From Spirometra erinaceieuropaei (taxonomy: Eukaryota; Platyhelminthes; Cestoda; Diphyllobothriidea; Diphyllobothriidae): 64,000 nt of DNA. Below the pieces are notes generated by a model. The model saw nothing but the letters and a program-made list of their open reading frames with translations, did not search any database and was not told where the DNA came from. Location of the stretch: NCBI GenBank assembly GCA_902702965.1, contig CACRXP010000045.1, positions 1,476,026 through 1,540,025 of the forward strand, given 5' to 3'. The translations under genes and the position numbers were made by a program. Below, one piece after another: positions 21,415 through 31,189 of the stretch; position 1 is the stretch's first letter, and each line of letters opens with the position of its first letter.

Positions 21415-22495
21415 CATTTAATCGCAAATTATGGGTACGTTATGTAAATGTCACCTTCGTTATTGCAAAGACAGATCAACTGGGAACGCTTCACAGCGCT
21501 ATCAACTTAACATTGACAAGAATCGTCTTTAGGCTCCAAAAAGTAGTTGACAGCAAACTCGAATTTTTGTTGTCCTCACACAGCGGAACACTGACGGGAA
21601 ATTCCAAACATCAGTATACCGCAAAGAAGCCTATGCGGGAATTATCCTACATTACGAGAGTAACCACCCTATCGCTCACAAACGAGTGCTGTTAACACAT
21701 TACTTAATCGAACGAAGACACACTGCTCTGAGAACGAAGGATACAAAAAAGAACTCAATCACGTGTTCAGTCTATTTTCCCAACATGGCTGATCTAGAGA
21801 TTTTGTATGCCGATGCCCGAGACAAGAGGAATCAAAAGAAAAGATAAGGAACTAAACTGTTCCCATCAAGAGTCGAGTCTAAAAAGACTGGCGGGAAGTT
21901 TCTGAACGCGTTACAAGACACTCGAGGAAGCGCCAAATGCCAGTAGTGCACAAACGGACGGCTATACTACGCAACCAGCTTGTACACCCTAAGGATTGGG
22001 TTAGGCATTTGGATAAAAAAAAGTCGTCTATAAGATTCCATGCGGCCCCTGCAATGTTGTATATTGTGCTCGAACAAGGAAAACCGTCTTTACACGCCAA
22101 AATGAACACCATTTGGCAGTAAAGAGGAAAGAACACTTAACCCAAGTCGCCATGCATACTGCAGAAACTGGGCACAAATCCGCTTGGGATAAAACGTGAA
22201 TTATCGTTTACTGCTCATATAAAAAAGACCAAGAATTTATAGAGGCCATTCACTCTGATGATTCGTGCATAAATCGGCGCATCGATCTTGACGCCGTGTG
22301 CAGAAACCTCAGAGAAAAGTGGAAAGGGTGGTAGCCAATCAAAACGTGATGTCAGCCCACAACATTGACCCATTTTCAGCACTGGCAAAATAATATCGAT
22401 TTTCCATGCAAGCTTACATTTTAACTGTTTTTCACGCCTTCTACACGTCTGACGACGACCTGGGGAACCAGCATCGAAAATTTACGAAATATAGT
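21415..22495 (+). mobile_element. PLE-C copy 1, decayed Penelope-like element
   Basis: RT motif C survives as KLWVRYVNVTFVIAKT (about 21427-21474), where the family has RYVDDTFV; both catalytic aspartates are gone (N, V). After a frameshift the thumb-side block TSVYRKEAYAGIILHYESNH (about 21610-21670) and IAHKR follow. The GIY-YIG region is reduced to LVHPKDWVRHLDKKKSSIRF and following residues (about 21979-22120). A remnant of the C-terminal N-R-x-I-D-L signature lies near 22270. A hammerhead-like motif sits at 22449. Multiple frameshifts make it a pseudogene. Confidence 0.7.
22449..22483 (+). ncRNA. Hammerhead-like ribozyme motif (PLE-C)
   Basis: Core CTGACGA, a stem II with perfect CTGG/CCAG around a GGAA loop, then GAA, self-complementary AATT, and T. 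Helix I has three pairs: ACG after the site pairs with CGT before the core. Confidence 0.5.
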
Positions 22496-23299
22496 TTGCT
22501 CACTTTCCAAAAGGACTCATTTTTCTTCGAAATATATATATGTCGGGAGTCGTGGAAACCATGCGCTTAATTTCCCGACGTCTCAAAAGCAAACAAGTTT
22601 GGTATAGCGCCTCATAGTATTTAAAGGATATTGCTCGTGTTGTCATGCTGCTTTCTCCGGGACTGTCTGTGAACGGCGAATCATGGAGCTAGATGGTTGT
22701 TCTCATGGCGAATAATGCGTCTCCCAGTCAGCCTCCTCGGATAGCAGTGTTTGGATGACAACGGCTATTACAGTCGCCAGCAATGTTTGCATTTGTTGTG
22801 CCTGATTGGCGTATCTCCCTCTTGTCCCCGTTTGCACCTGTCCGCATACCTGTGCGTGGCAGTCGCCGCAGTAGTGCCAACATCATATTTTCTGTTTACC
22901 TGGCCATCCTCCTCATCATCATCGTCGTCGCCGTTCATGCGCGACCTGTGTTTACGCCCGTATGCAGCTCACACAACGGGCAGAAAGATAGGCCAGTTGC
23001 GGTCCAGACAGACCGGGCAAAAGCATGGGCAAGAGTAGACGTGTACTGGGCACAAACACAGGCGGAGAGGGGCCCAGAGAAAACGCAAATACGTAGGACC
23101 TCTTCTCAGGCTTGAGCGCAGACAGGCGTAGAGGTAAGTCGCGCAAGAATGCTGGATTGTCGGTTGGACAGGAACAGTCGCATCAGACCTAGTGTAACAA
23201 CGACTGTACACGGGTGCGCGGGCAGATGCATACGGGCGACAAAGGTTTAAACACACACACACACAGCAGTGGGACCGTCGGGACCGACAGCAAGGTGAG
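22496..23299. other. Unassigned DNA
   Basis: A possible H-like trace lies at 22540-22600. ORFs up to 110 codons (22783-23115) overlap others on both strands and carry no domain. A (CA)n tract lies at 23251-23266. Confidence 0.4.
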
Positions 23300-23500
23300 A
23301 GCAGGTACGGTGACTACGGTGCGTGGGTTGTTTTATAGTAGCAGAGGACTTGCACAGCATCCACCTCACTCGCTCCTTCCCCGCCTGAGCATGATGTCAG
23401 GAGAGAGTCAAGAGGACCGAAGGCGGGACAGGGCGCAGGTGGCTGACACGGCCAGACCCGCACCTGGACGCACCACAACGCACCCTGGTCCATAACAAAC
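23300..23500 (+). repeat. Dispersed repeat W, partial
   Basis: It has GACTTGCACAGCATCCACC, GGGCGCAGGTGGCTGACACG and CACCCTGGTCCATAACAAAC in W order. Confidence 0.6.
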
Positions 23501-23529
23501 ACAGATGTATATATAAGTATATATTTCAA

Positions 23530-23765
23530 TTAAGATGGTACACACAAAGGCAAGGGAGGCTGGAATGGAAATTCCAGTCACCCATACCCAACCCCAGGTG
23601 TGGATCACATGCGAATCGAAGCAAGGATCTTGGGTCACAGAGCGTGACATTACTAGTGAGCCACGGGCCCCTTGTCTTGTCGGTTGTGGTCGAGAATATT
23701 AATTATGGTAGACGGACGTTCCCTGATCAGGTTATGCAACGTGCTCCTGTCGTTGTGCCTTAGGA
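23530..23765 (-). mobile_element. SINE-1, minus copy
   Basis: The minus strand gives GGGGCCCGTGGCTCACTAGT as tRNA head, then a degenerate B-box region, the GACTGGAATTTCCATTCCAG body and CTCCCTTGCCTTTGTG. Confidence 0.6.
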
Positions 23766-23769
23766 ATCA

Positions 23770-24665
23770 GACTTGAATCCTTGCAGGCATCGGTTGACGA
23801 AGTTGCGCAGGTAGGCATTGGCTTTGGGCTACCCGCGCAACTTCGTCAACCGGTGCATAGGCAAAAGGGGCGAAAGGCCTAACCGCACGGACACCACAGT
23901 TAGGCGAGCGCTTTCATATGTCAAGAACGTTTCGGGAGCTGTTGGCCGCCTTCTCGAACCACTTGGGTTTGGAGTTTCACACAGACCGGAGGCAATCGTC
24001 AGGCGTCAGTTAATGAAACCGAAAGACTCACTGCCACGGCAAGAAACGTCTGGAGTCGTTTATCGGATCTGGTGCAGTTGCGGACAAAGCAACTACGTCG
24101 GAAAAACCGGAAGACTGCTCCGAACACGTTACAGCAGTGCGGAGAAATGACGCCAGCACTCAAGTTGCGGCATATTCGACGGGTTCCGGACACACATTCG
24201 AATTTGAGGAGGCTGAAATTCCCGCAAGAGGTGAAAACCGCGTGAGCCGGGAGCTGCTCGAGTCATGGTTTACTGGCCCCCAGTCTATTAACAAGTGCAA
24301 TGATCTTCCCATTCAATACTCCGTGCTGAGACTTCGTCTAGGCGGAGTAATTGGCCACGCAGGGAGCTCACAGGTGAACAACCCTCCCAACACCCGGGTC
24401 AGCGCGTCAGATGGTCGAGCAGTCATCACGCCGACATCCAACTCACGTGATGAAATTGCAGCAATTAACGACGCGAATGTCGGCCATCACGCCACGTGCA
24501 ACGATCCCGAATGAAGGGGACGGAGCCGTGAATATTCATAGGTATGCGGTAGCATGGTTACTGCATCCTATAAATACTGCAGCCGCATATGCATGAACCA
24601 CCCTTATCTGCTTTCGCCTCTGATGGATTCGATGGATGGAATCCTAAATGCCAGGCTAATAAAGC
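23770..24665 (+). mobile_element. PLE-A, 5'-truncated with GIY-YIG domain
   Basis: The plus frame from 23818 encodes YPRNFVNRCIG, then YVKNVSGAVGRLLEPLGFGV (connector), SGVVYRIWCSCG and NYVGKTGRLLRTR (GIY-YIG core: Y, YVG, R). After a one-frame slip near 24140 it continues with HTFEFEEAEI and SRELLESWFTGPQSINKC, the usual end of the domain. The RT domain is absent. The copy starts with a short inverted duplication of its own sequence (23770-23808). A TATA-like TATAAATA (24569-24576) precedes a decayed hammerhead motif. Penelope-like endonucleases nick target DNA to prime reverse transcription; this copy cannot act on its own. Confidence 0.8.
24620..24652 (+). ncRNA. Hammerhead-like motif, decayed (PLE-A)
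   Basis: CTGATGG and TAAATGCC replace CTGATGA and GAAACGTC. Core losses on both sides predict no activity. Confidence 0.4.
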
Positions 24666-25389
24666 TCTTGTCCCGCCGATCGTATCTTCTTCTTTTTTTC
24701 TTCTTCTTCTTCTTCTTCCGGTCACATCCGGTCACTTCGTTTGGAATTGACAACGTTTTTTTCTGTTATTCCCAGAGAATTTTGCGTAGCATCTAATTGT
24801 ATGTTTCTGTTGATGCAGGTCTCATCTGAGCGCGTTCCCTCCAAAAATTCAGTGTCTTTCCTTGTTGTTCAAGCGAAAATAATGTGAGTCACTCCGGGGA
24901 AAATATATACCTGTTCCCGGTTTGTACATGCTTTCCTGAGTTAGACGGTCTCGCCTTCTCACCGCAATTGTAAGTTTGTGTATGTGAATGAAGGCAAATT
25001 TTCCTGGCTGACCATAATATACTAAATCGCAAACGCCACACAAGATTTTACAGGGAAGACCTTTTCTTCTGAAGTTGCAAAGCCTGTCCTTACAGTAAAA
25101 AAACTGCATACCCGTACTAATTCCTTTCTCATATTTCTTCCTGATATATGCATATGTACATTTATAGGGTTTTCAAGGACATAACTTCGCCAAAATTGTC
25201 AACAAATTTTATTTTGTTCATTTTCGACGACGGTTCCCAAGGTCGCTGGCTGACGTGCGGCAAATATGCAAAACAGCGAATATTTCCTCGCGAACCTGAA
25301 GCCTATCATATTATCAGAAATTCTTAAGGATGATGTAAATTTAACAGGCTGGAAGAACACTTAACGTATTTTAAAAATCAGCACTGTTG
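24666..25389. other. Unassigned DNA with a pyrimidine tract
   Basis: A T/TTC-rich tract lies at 24685-24719. The rest is AT-rich without a recognised feature. Confidence 0.5.
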
Positions 25390-26300
25390 CTCGAGGAAAG
25401 GAAGGCATTAAAGGCCCTGAAAACTGAAAAGGGATCATTATTCCTGAGGACGGAGGAGGCTCAGCTGCTATTTTGAACAAAGCAGACTGCAATGAAAAGA
25501 TATTGTCATTGTGAGAAGATAGCTCAGCCTATAAACCTCTCACCACAGACCCTATCAGAGCGCAGAATTTATCTGTTGATAACGTGCCAAAGCCTTATAC
25601 GGAAATGAAGCAAATGTCAGGCGATATTGCCAAATCTCTCGGACAAAATGAATGGCCACCCGAAGGCATTCATAAGTCGCTGCCTGCGCGGTCGTCCCCA
25701 GAGGACCCAAACCTTAATACCACCAACGATGTGGAATTCTCTGCCATACATCTAGGACAGTTCAGCAGCAGCCGAGCGCATTGCTGCGGAGCTAGGTGTT
25801 GGAATTACACACCGACCCAAAGACACCATGCGCAGTAGGGTCGTGAAAATTAAAGATCGTTTAAACCTGAGGATTAATCCGGAGTATTGTATTGTATCCA
25901 GTGCTAAAACGGTCCTTGTAACTACACAGGCCAGACTGGACGCATGCTCGAATCGCGCATACACGAACATAAGCTGGTTGTGCGACGAGGCGGTGCACTA
26001 TCACAAGTGGCCGCCTACACCTATGAAACGGGTATGAGTTTAACTTCGCAGCTAATAAAATAGTCGCCCACGCCGAAAAAAAACAGGTCAAGATTTGGTT
26101 GGAGCCTGGACCGCGGGTAAGTACTCAGTTAATCGATTAATCGATCCGGCGCCGACGCACGGTGCCCTGAACAGCCCCCTCTAGGCTTGCGTCGTCGGTC
26201 GGTGATTGGCTTACACGCCCTATAACTTTCGCTTGTTTTGTTGCTACTACTATTTCGACGATGGACTTCTGCACAAGTTGGAAAGCTCAAAACAATGTGC
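25390..26300 (+). mobile_element. PLE-D, internally deleted Penelope-like element
   Basis: An N-terminal RT block is readable at about 25415-25560: ALKTEKGIIIPEDGGGSAAI then LNKADCNEKILSL, the family's D-K-G-G-x-x-x-x-L-N-x-x-D-Y motif region. After a deletion, ERIAAELGVGITHRPKDTMR (about 25770-25830) is the connector. The GIY-YIG follows, split by frameshifts: GVLYCIQC, NYTGQTGRMLESRIHEHKL and QVAAYTYETG (about 25880-26035). The C-terminal block DLVGAWTAGKYSVNRLID ends at a stop near 26182. A CCAAT box (26204, minus sense) and a TATA-like TATAAC (26221) precede a hammerhead-like motif. Confidence 0.75.
26255..26288 (+). ncRNA. Hammerhead-like ribozyme motif (PLE-D)
   Basis: TCGACGA, an unpaired T, stem II GGACTT/AAGTTG (one mismatch, one wobble), GAA, self-complementary AGCT and C span 34 nt. 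The first two core bases differ from the CTGANGA consensus. Confidence 0.45.
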
Positions 26301-27179
26301 CGGTGCTCGATGACCCTTTTTTCAAAATCTGAACCGTCCCTTTCTAATATCTATGAACGGTCTGAAGATCACAAACTTGAACTAAAACTGCCACCGATAG
26401 TATCGCTAATAGTTGCATCCAATTGCAAATGGGTATGCCACAAACTACATCCTTTGGCAAAGGATTGTGAAATTCCAGTCGAGATTTCTGTAGAGTTTCC
26501 CGGCATATTGTGAGGGTTTGCCACGACAGCACATGCGATAATGGTATCATTCGATTTCACCGCTTTCTTCATTCCTAATACCATCGTATTTGACACGTTA
26601 GTCCACAGAATACCGCCTTTAGTTCTGTAACACGAATGTTCCTGCATCTGCGATACCTAGACTCCTGGATGACACTAATGTTACTGTTTAAAGGGATCAA
26701 TATGAATTGTTTTATCGCGACAGGCAAGGCGGGGAATAAGACCCTAGCCCCGTCCCGAATGGAAGAGAAGATGGATACCAGTGGGGAGTACGATGTATTC
26801 TGGAGGAGTCAGAAAGAGTTGGCGACTGCCGTCTCAAGTGTCCGAAAGAATGAGTCAGGGCACGTTTGACTCGACCTCGAATCTGATTGGACAGTTGGAA
26901 TGCCGAGTGGGAGAACGCCAGGCAACCCTGGTGCGCGGGTACAGACACTCGCGAAAGGCCCAGCGTCGCGACAGGCGCTCGAAGTAGGGCCTCCACAGAG
27001 GGATGGATGACCTCCCCATGCACAATGTTTTGATCTTTGGCTAGTAAATAGAGGAAAATTTCCAGACGATGAAACAACCCTTTAAAAATTAGGCATCAGA
27101 CTTGTTGTCACTTGTGATGCACACCCCTCCATTCGTGTCCTCCTCCTAATCGGTCAATGCTCTTCGTTATCTTAAACTC
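26301..27179. other. Unassigned DNA
   Basis: A GC-richer block at 26730-27000 holds a 121-codon minus ORF (26712-27077) and overlapping plus ORFs. None shows a recognised domain. Confidence 0.4.
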
Positions 27180-27425
27180 ATGCTACTTGCATAATAAAAG
27201 ATCCCGGGTTCGAAGTGATTTGAACTTGGGGTCGGATGTGACTGGCTGATGACGGCTAACGAGCGAGAAATTGTCATTCTGGTCTCCCTTGTCTTTGTCG
27301 GTACCACCTCATCTACTAGTAGTCGCTGTGTGACTGCCTACGAGTGTTCTAGTATGAGCCCCTAGGTACAGCGGAACGAGCACGTTCCGTAACCTGATCG
27401 GCGAGCACCCATCTGTCACTTGCAT
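27180..27425 (+). mobile_element. SINE-1
   Basis: A B-box-like GGGTTCGAAGTG region precedes GTGACTGGCTGATGACGGCTAA-type body sequence and CTCCCTTGTCTTTGTCGG. The trailing block contains CGGAACGAGCACGTTCCGTA, an inverted repeat. The A-box part is degenerate. Confidence 0.6.
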
Positions 27426-27714
27426 TCATGTCTACCGTCAGCCAACGCAACGCATCAACAAGCATGCCCAGTCAGGGGCGCCTTAGACTCGGGGTAACTT
27501 ACTGTACGCGCACCTGGAGACGGCGTGCTGGATCTAATTCCCGAAAGTAGCCGATCACAAAAACGTCCCTTCTCAGGTATGAGTTAACATCGGCCTGGCT
27601 AGCGCTCATCGTTGCCTGTGACACATCGGCTCGGGATTCTTCAGTTTCACAGCATTATTAACTCAAAACTACGGGGGATCCATTTTCTCTCGAAAATGAA
27701 TTTGACGATGGTAG

Positions 27715-28105
27715 AGAAACGCTCACCGATCGTTCTTACGGAACTCACTCGTTCCGTTATGCCTTACGGGCTCTCTCTCGAGCCCAACCGGCAGCCGCAC
27801 AGCGGCGCATGATATATAGGCAGAAGGATATTACTAACAAAGACAAGGGAGACTTGAATGGTAATTTCTGGATTATTAGTCGTCGTAAGCCAGTCATAGC
27901 CAACCCCAAAGTGTGGAACACCTGGGGCTCGAACTTGCGACCTGCCAGTTATAAGTCCAACGCCTCTAACCGGGCCACCGGACGTTATCATGTCTGTTTT
28001 GATCGGGAACGTACACTGTTAGAGGGACGTTCACGCATCCTTCTTACAAAACTCACTTGATCGGTTGTGCCTTACGGGCTCATTCTTTGATGTCCTAGGT
28101 CGTCG
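27715..28105 (-). mobile_element. SINE-1 with flanking blocks on both sides
   Basis: On the minus strand the tRNA-like head (GGCCCGGTTAGAGGCGTTGG, then a B box), the body and the trailing GAACGATCGGTGAGCG block are present. A second copy of the GTAAGGCACAAC block lies upstream (28035-28105), so the unit is flanked by direct repeats of the same sequence. Confidence 0.65.
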
Positions 28106-28450
28106 ATATACTGACGGGACGTTTCGCACTTCAGGTTCCTACTAAGAAACTTGTACTCACAAACGAAGTGCTGTTAACGGCCTACTCAATAAAATGAAAA
28201 CACAGTTCTTGGACAACCGAGTTTACCTTATAGAATGTAGGGTATGGGAATACTACACTAGCAGCACAGGCCTAGTCAAAAGCCCATACAAGCGAGTTTC
28301 GCCGATATTCTACCGCTGCATGACAGAATAGACCCTAGAATATACTGATATACTCCAAGTTCGCAGTTAATTTATGAGGAAAGTAAAATGCAACAAATAT
28401 AACTTATAAAGAAGGCGACACGATCGCTGGGACAAGAGCTTTAATCGCCT

Positions 28451-28484
28451 GACGTTTCGGATTCCTGCTCGAACTCATTATCAG
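28451..28484 (-). ncRNA. Hammerhead-like motif (PLE-A, mutated core)
   Basis: CTGATAA replaces CTGATGA, changing invariant core base G8. GAAACGTC is intact. 34 nt. Confidence 0.45.
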
Positions 28485-28842
28485 AGACAAAAACAGATAC
28501 GGATTGTTCGCTGGTCCCCAGTCTATTAACAAGTGTAACTACCTTCCTCTTCCGTACTCGGTGCTGACATTTCGCCCTGGCGGAGTAATTAGCCAAGCGG
28601 GGAGTGCACAGGTGAACACTTTTCCCAACGCCAGGGTCGGTGGATTAGATGGTCGTTCAATCATCACACGTGATGGAATTGCAGCAATTAACGACGCGAA
28701 TTTCGGCCATCAAACAGTTATCACACGTAGTGCAACGATCCCTGCTGAAGGGGGAGAACCGTAGGTATGCGGTAGCATGACAACTGCATCCTATAACTAC
28801 TGCAGCCCCTTGTGCATGAACCACCCGTATCTGCTTTTGTCT

Positions 28843-28876
28843 CTGATGATTGGTTCGAGCAGGAATCCGAAACGTC
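28843..28876 (+). ncRNA. Hammerhead-like ribozyme motif (PLE-A)
   Basis: CTGATGA, unpaired T, TGGTT/AATCC stem II (one G-C pair weakened to wobble), GAA, ACGT and C. Helix I can form up to seven pairs including wobbles (AGGTGAA after the site, TTTTGTCT before the core). 34 nt. Confidence 0.6.
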
Positions 28877-29795
28877 AGGTGAATAAGGCACTGGTCCCAA
28901 CGACCGGGTCTCCGTCTTCACGACTGCTTTCTGGGACTCGTCCCTTCGCTTCTATTGTCCAATAGAACTTAATTATTTGTCCATATTGTTTCCCCAGAAT
29001 GGTAACCATCGAGATTTTGTAAGCCAATATATGAGACAAAAGGAGTTAAAAGAAAACATTTTTCTTATTAAGAGTATGTCCGTACTTGTCGAAAGACACC
29101 TGAGTATACCAAATTAAAAGTGTAGCACAAAAAGACGATTACATGGCCCCTAACCTTATCTACTCTAAGGATAGGGTTGGGTATTTAGAGAAGAAAGAAT
29201 TCGTCTGCAGAATTCCAAGGGACGCCTACAATGCAGTGTACTGTGATCAAACTCCGAAATCGGCTTCTACCCGCAAACAAACATCAATTGACAGTGCAGA
29301 GGCAAGCAACCTGTCCCAGTATGCCCCACATAGACTGAAAACTGGACACAAACTTGCTTGAAACAAAACTCGCACTGATGATGTCAGTACATCCAAGAAA
29401 GGCCGAGGATTTCTGGAGACCATGAATTTCGATGATTCATGCACTAATCAGCACATCGAATTAGACGCTGTGCGCAATAATCTCATGGAAAGGTTGAAAA
29501 GGCCACAGTCAATCCCATAGTAATGTCAGCTCACACAAATGGATTATTGGGGGAATAACTAAGACGTGTCGATTTATCAGACATGCCCAGAGAGAAAATT
29601 AGCAAATTTTTGCTGTAAATGGTCTTACTGGGCATCTTGTAATATTTTTTATCTGTTTGCAGACCATTTAGATCTACCTAGTTTATTTACTGGTACTGTT
29701 CTATCATTAATAATTCATCAGACTAATACAGAATACTACTCGCTAACGTCTCGTACGGCGGCCCTTTTGATGTTAGTCTCCCTGTAAGCATGTAT

Positions 29796-29829
29796 TCGAC
29801 GATGGGCAGAAACTGCATCGAAATCTTTA
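29796..29829 (+). ncRNA. Hammerhead-like motif (PLE-C copy 2)
   Basis: TCGACGA, then stem II with CAG/CTG around AAA, then GAAATCTT. The stem differs from CTGG/CCAG in copy 1 yet still pairs, which supports the fold. The tetranucleotide ATCT is no longer self-complementary. Confidence 0.4.
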
Positions 29830-29830
29830 C

Positions 29831-30139
29831 TGAGCAGCGTGACAGATAAGTTGCAAACTGTCCCAGGTACTACTTATATGTTTGTTTAGGTATAATTATT
29901 TTTGGTTTGGTAAAATAAAGTTCTGGTAAGCGAGTTTAGCACTGTGTCTTACAGCAGGAAAGCCCCGAATATGCAAATCAAAATTTATAAAGCAGTATCT
30001 GTTCCTCATTCCACGAAACCAACGCTTATTTCTATATCTGACTGCATGTGGTTTTTGCTAATAAAACATCCGATTTTCCTGTTCATGAAGGAACTTAATT
30101 AAGACTTTTCTTGTATTTTTGCTCCTTTACTGCAAAAGG
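29831..30139. other. Unassigned AT-rich DNA
   Basis: Nothing is recognised. Confidence 0.45.
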
Positions 30140-30575
30140 AAGCTTATCTGCCTCGGAAAGCCAACGGATCGGTGTGCGCCCATTTTGGAGTGAATAAATA
30201 CCCCATCTGCAGCGACAGAGAATGGCAGGTAGCAAGGTACTGATTATATTCGTTTCGAATAAGTGCAGCTGACCAATCTGGTAGATCCCAGTAGAGGACC
30301 AACAGCGCCAGGCGTGTGAGCGCACGTTTGTGCTTCCGGTCCCGGCTGGTAGTCAGGGTTGTGATTGGCTGAATGAAGGCAAAAAGCCCGAAATACTGTT
30401 GTAGTAATCTACCCCCCAGACTCTGTCGTCTCCCCTCAGCTATCATAGATTGACCAACTACGGCCTGGTAGGTGGCTGCCTGTTCGTGACCCCTATCGCC
30501 CACACGAAACGTTTTGCTTCGGGAAGCCAATGGATCGGGGTGCGCCCATTCCTGAGTGACTAAGTGTAGGTATAT
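30140..30575 (-). repeat. Repeat H, one full and one partial copy
   Basis: The minus strand from 30575 carries the H blocks (CAGGAATGGGCGCACCCCGA, CGAAGCAAAACGTTTCG hairpin, GGCCGTAGTTGGTC hairpin) to about 30400. A second H start (AATGGGCGCACACCGATCCG) lies at 30200-30145. Base changes in the hairpins keep pairing. The stretch between contains short frames without domains. Confidence 0.55.
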
Positions 30576-30594
30576 ACATGGACACGGTAAGTAG

Positions 30595-30870
30595 CATATA
30601 TATAGGCAGAATAGCATTAGCGACAAGACAGTGGAGGCTGGAATGGTCATTTCTGGCTAAGCCGTCGTCAGCCAGCCGTACCCCACTCTTAAGTATAAAA
30701 CACTTGGGGCTCGATCAGGTGACCTGTTAGTTAGAAGTCCAACGCCTCTAACCACTGAGCCACGGACTCTTTGTCTTGTCGGTAGCAGAGGGGACGTTCG
30801 CAGATCGTTTTTACGGAACTCACTCGTCCCGTTGTGAGTTCTGTAAAAGCGATCGGTGAGCGCCTCCTGT
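30595..30870 (-). mobile_element. SINE-1, minus copy with fold-back 5' end
   Basis: The tRNA-like head (minus strand GTGGCTCAGTGGTTAGAGGC, B box about 30710-30720), body and CTCCACTGTCTTGTCGCTAA end are present. The flank 30795-30868 folds on itself: GATCGTTTTTACGGAACTCA pairs with TGAGTTCTGTAAAAGCGATC. Confidence 0.65.
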
Positions 30871-30954
30871 ACCATTATATATCGCGTTTATCATCTCCCG
30901 AAGAAGACGAAGAGGAAGAGAGGGCGAATTCATGGACCATATTGTGTTTGAACT

Positions 30955-30988
30955 GATGTTTCGGAAACTTCCTCCTTTCCATCATCCG
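30955..30988 (-). ncRNA. Hammerhead-like motif (PLE-B, left end)
   Basis: CGGATGA replaces CTGATGA. Stem II GGAAAG/GTTTCC and GAAACATC follow. Core base U4 and the ACGT tetranucleotide are changed, so it is probably inactive. 34 nt. Confidence 0.4.
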
Positions 30989-31189
30989 AGTAGTGTGCTT
31001 ATTGCTCCTGTCAGTCTTCAGTTGTTCGGTTTTGCCACTTGCCTCGTATTATAGCCGTGCTCGACGCACGACCTTTGCCGACGGACGATGACAGACTTCA
31101 ATAAAAAAATGATCGGGGTACTGATACGAGACTGCCACGCACGCATTCACAAATACCGCCAGATGATTGAATAGCATTCGTCAACTTGC

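Larger units (their letters stand above)
28425..28968 (+). mobile_element. PLE-A with inverted terminal repeats, inside PLE-C
   Basis: A minus-oriented terminal repeat (28425-28495) is followed by the plus-oriented end of the endonuclease ORF (GPQSINKCNYLPLPYSVLTF from 28513), a TATA-like block near 28790 and a plus-oriented terminal repeat with hammerhead motif. It ends at the CTGGGACTCGTCCCTTCGCT terminal block near 28960. Most of the coding region, including RT, is missing. Confidence 0.75.
28135..29830 (+). mobile_element. PLE-C copy 2, interrupted by a PLE-A insertion
   Basis: The left part (28135-28250) matches PLE-C copy 1 at about 21675-21750 (ACTCACAAACGAAGTGCTGT). The right part resumes near 28975 with ATCGAGATTTTGTAAGCC, matching 21796. 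The GIY-YIG remnant reads RVGYLEKKEFVCRIPRDAYN then AVYCDQTPK (about 29170-29255). The C-terminal block TNQHIELDAVRNNL lies at about 29442-29485. A hammerhead-like motif is at 29796. About 720 bases including a PLE-A copy lie between the two parts. Confidence 0.7.

Noticed and set aside
26712..27077. 121-codon minus-strand ORF
   Set aside because: It overlaps plus-strand frames of similar length and has no recognisable domain or conservation within the window.
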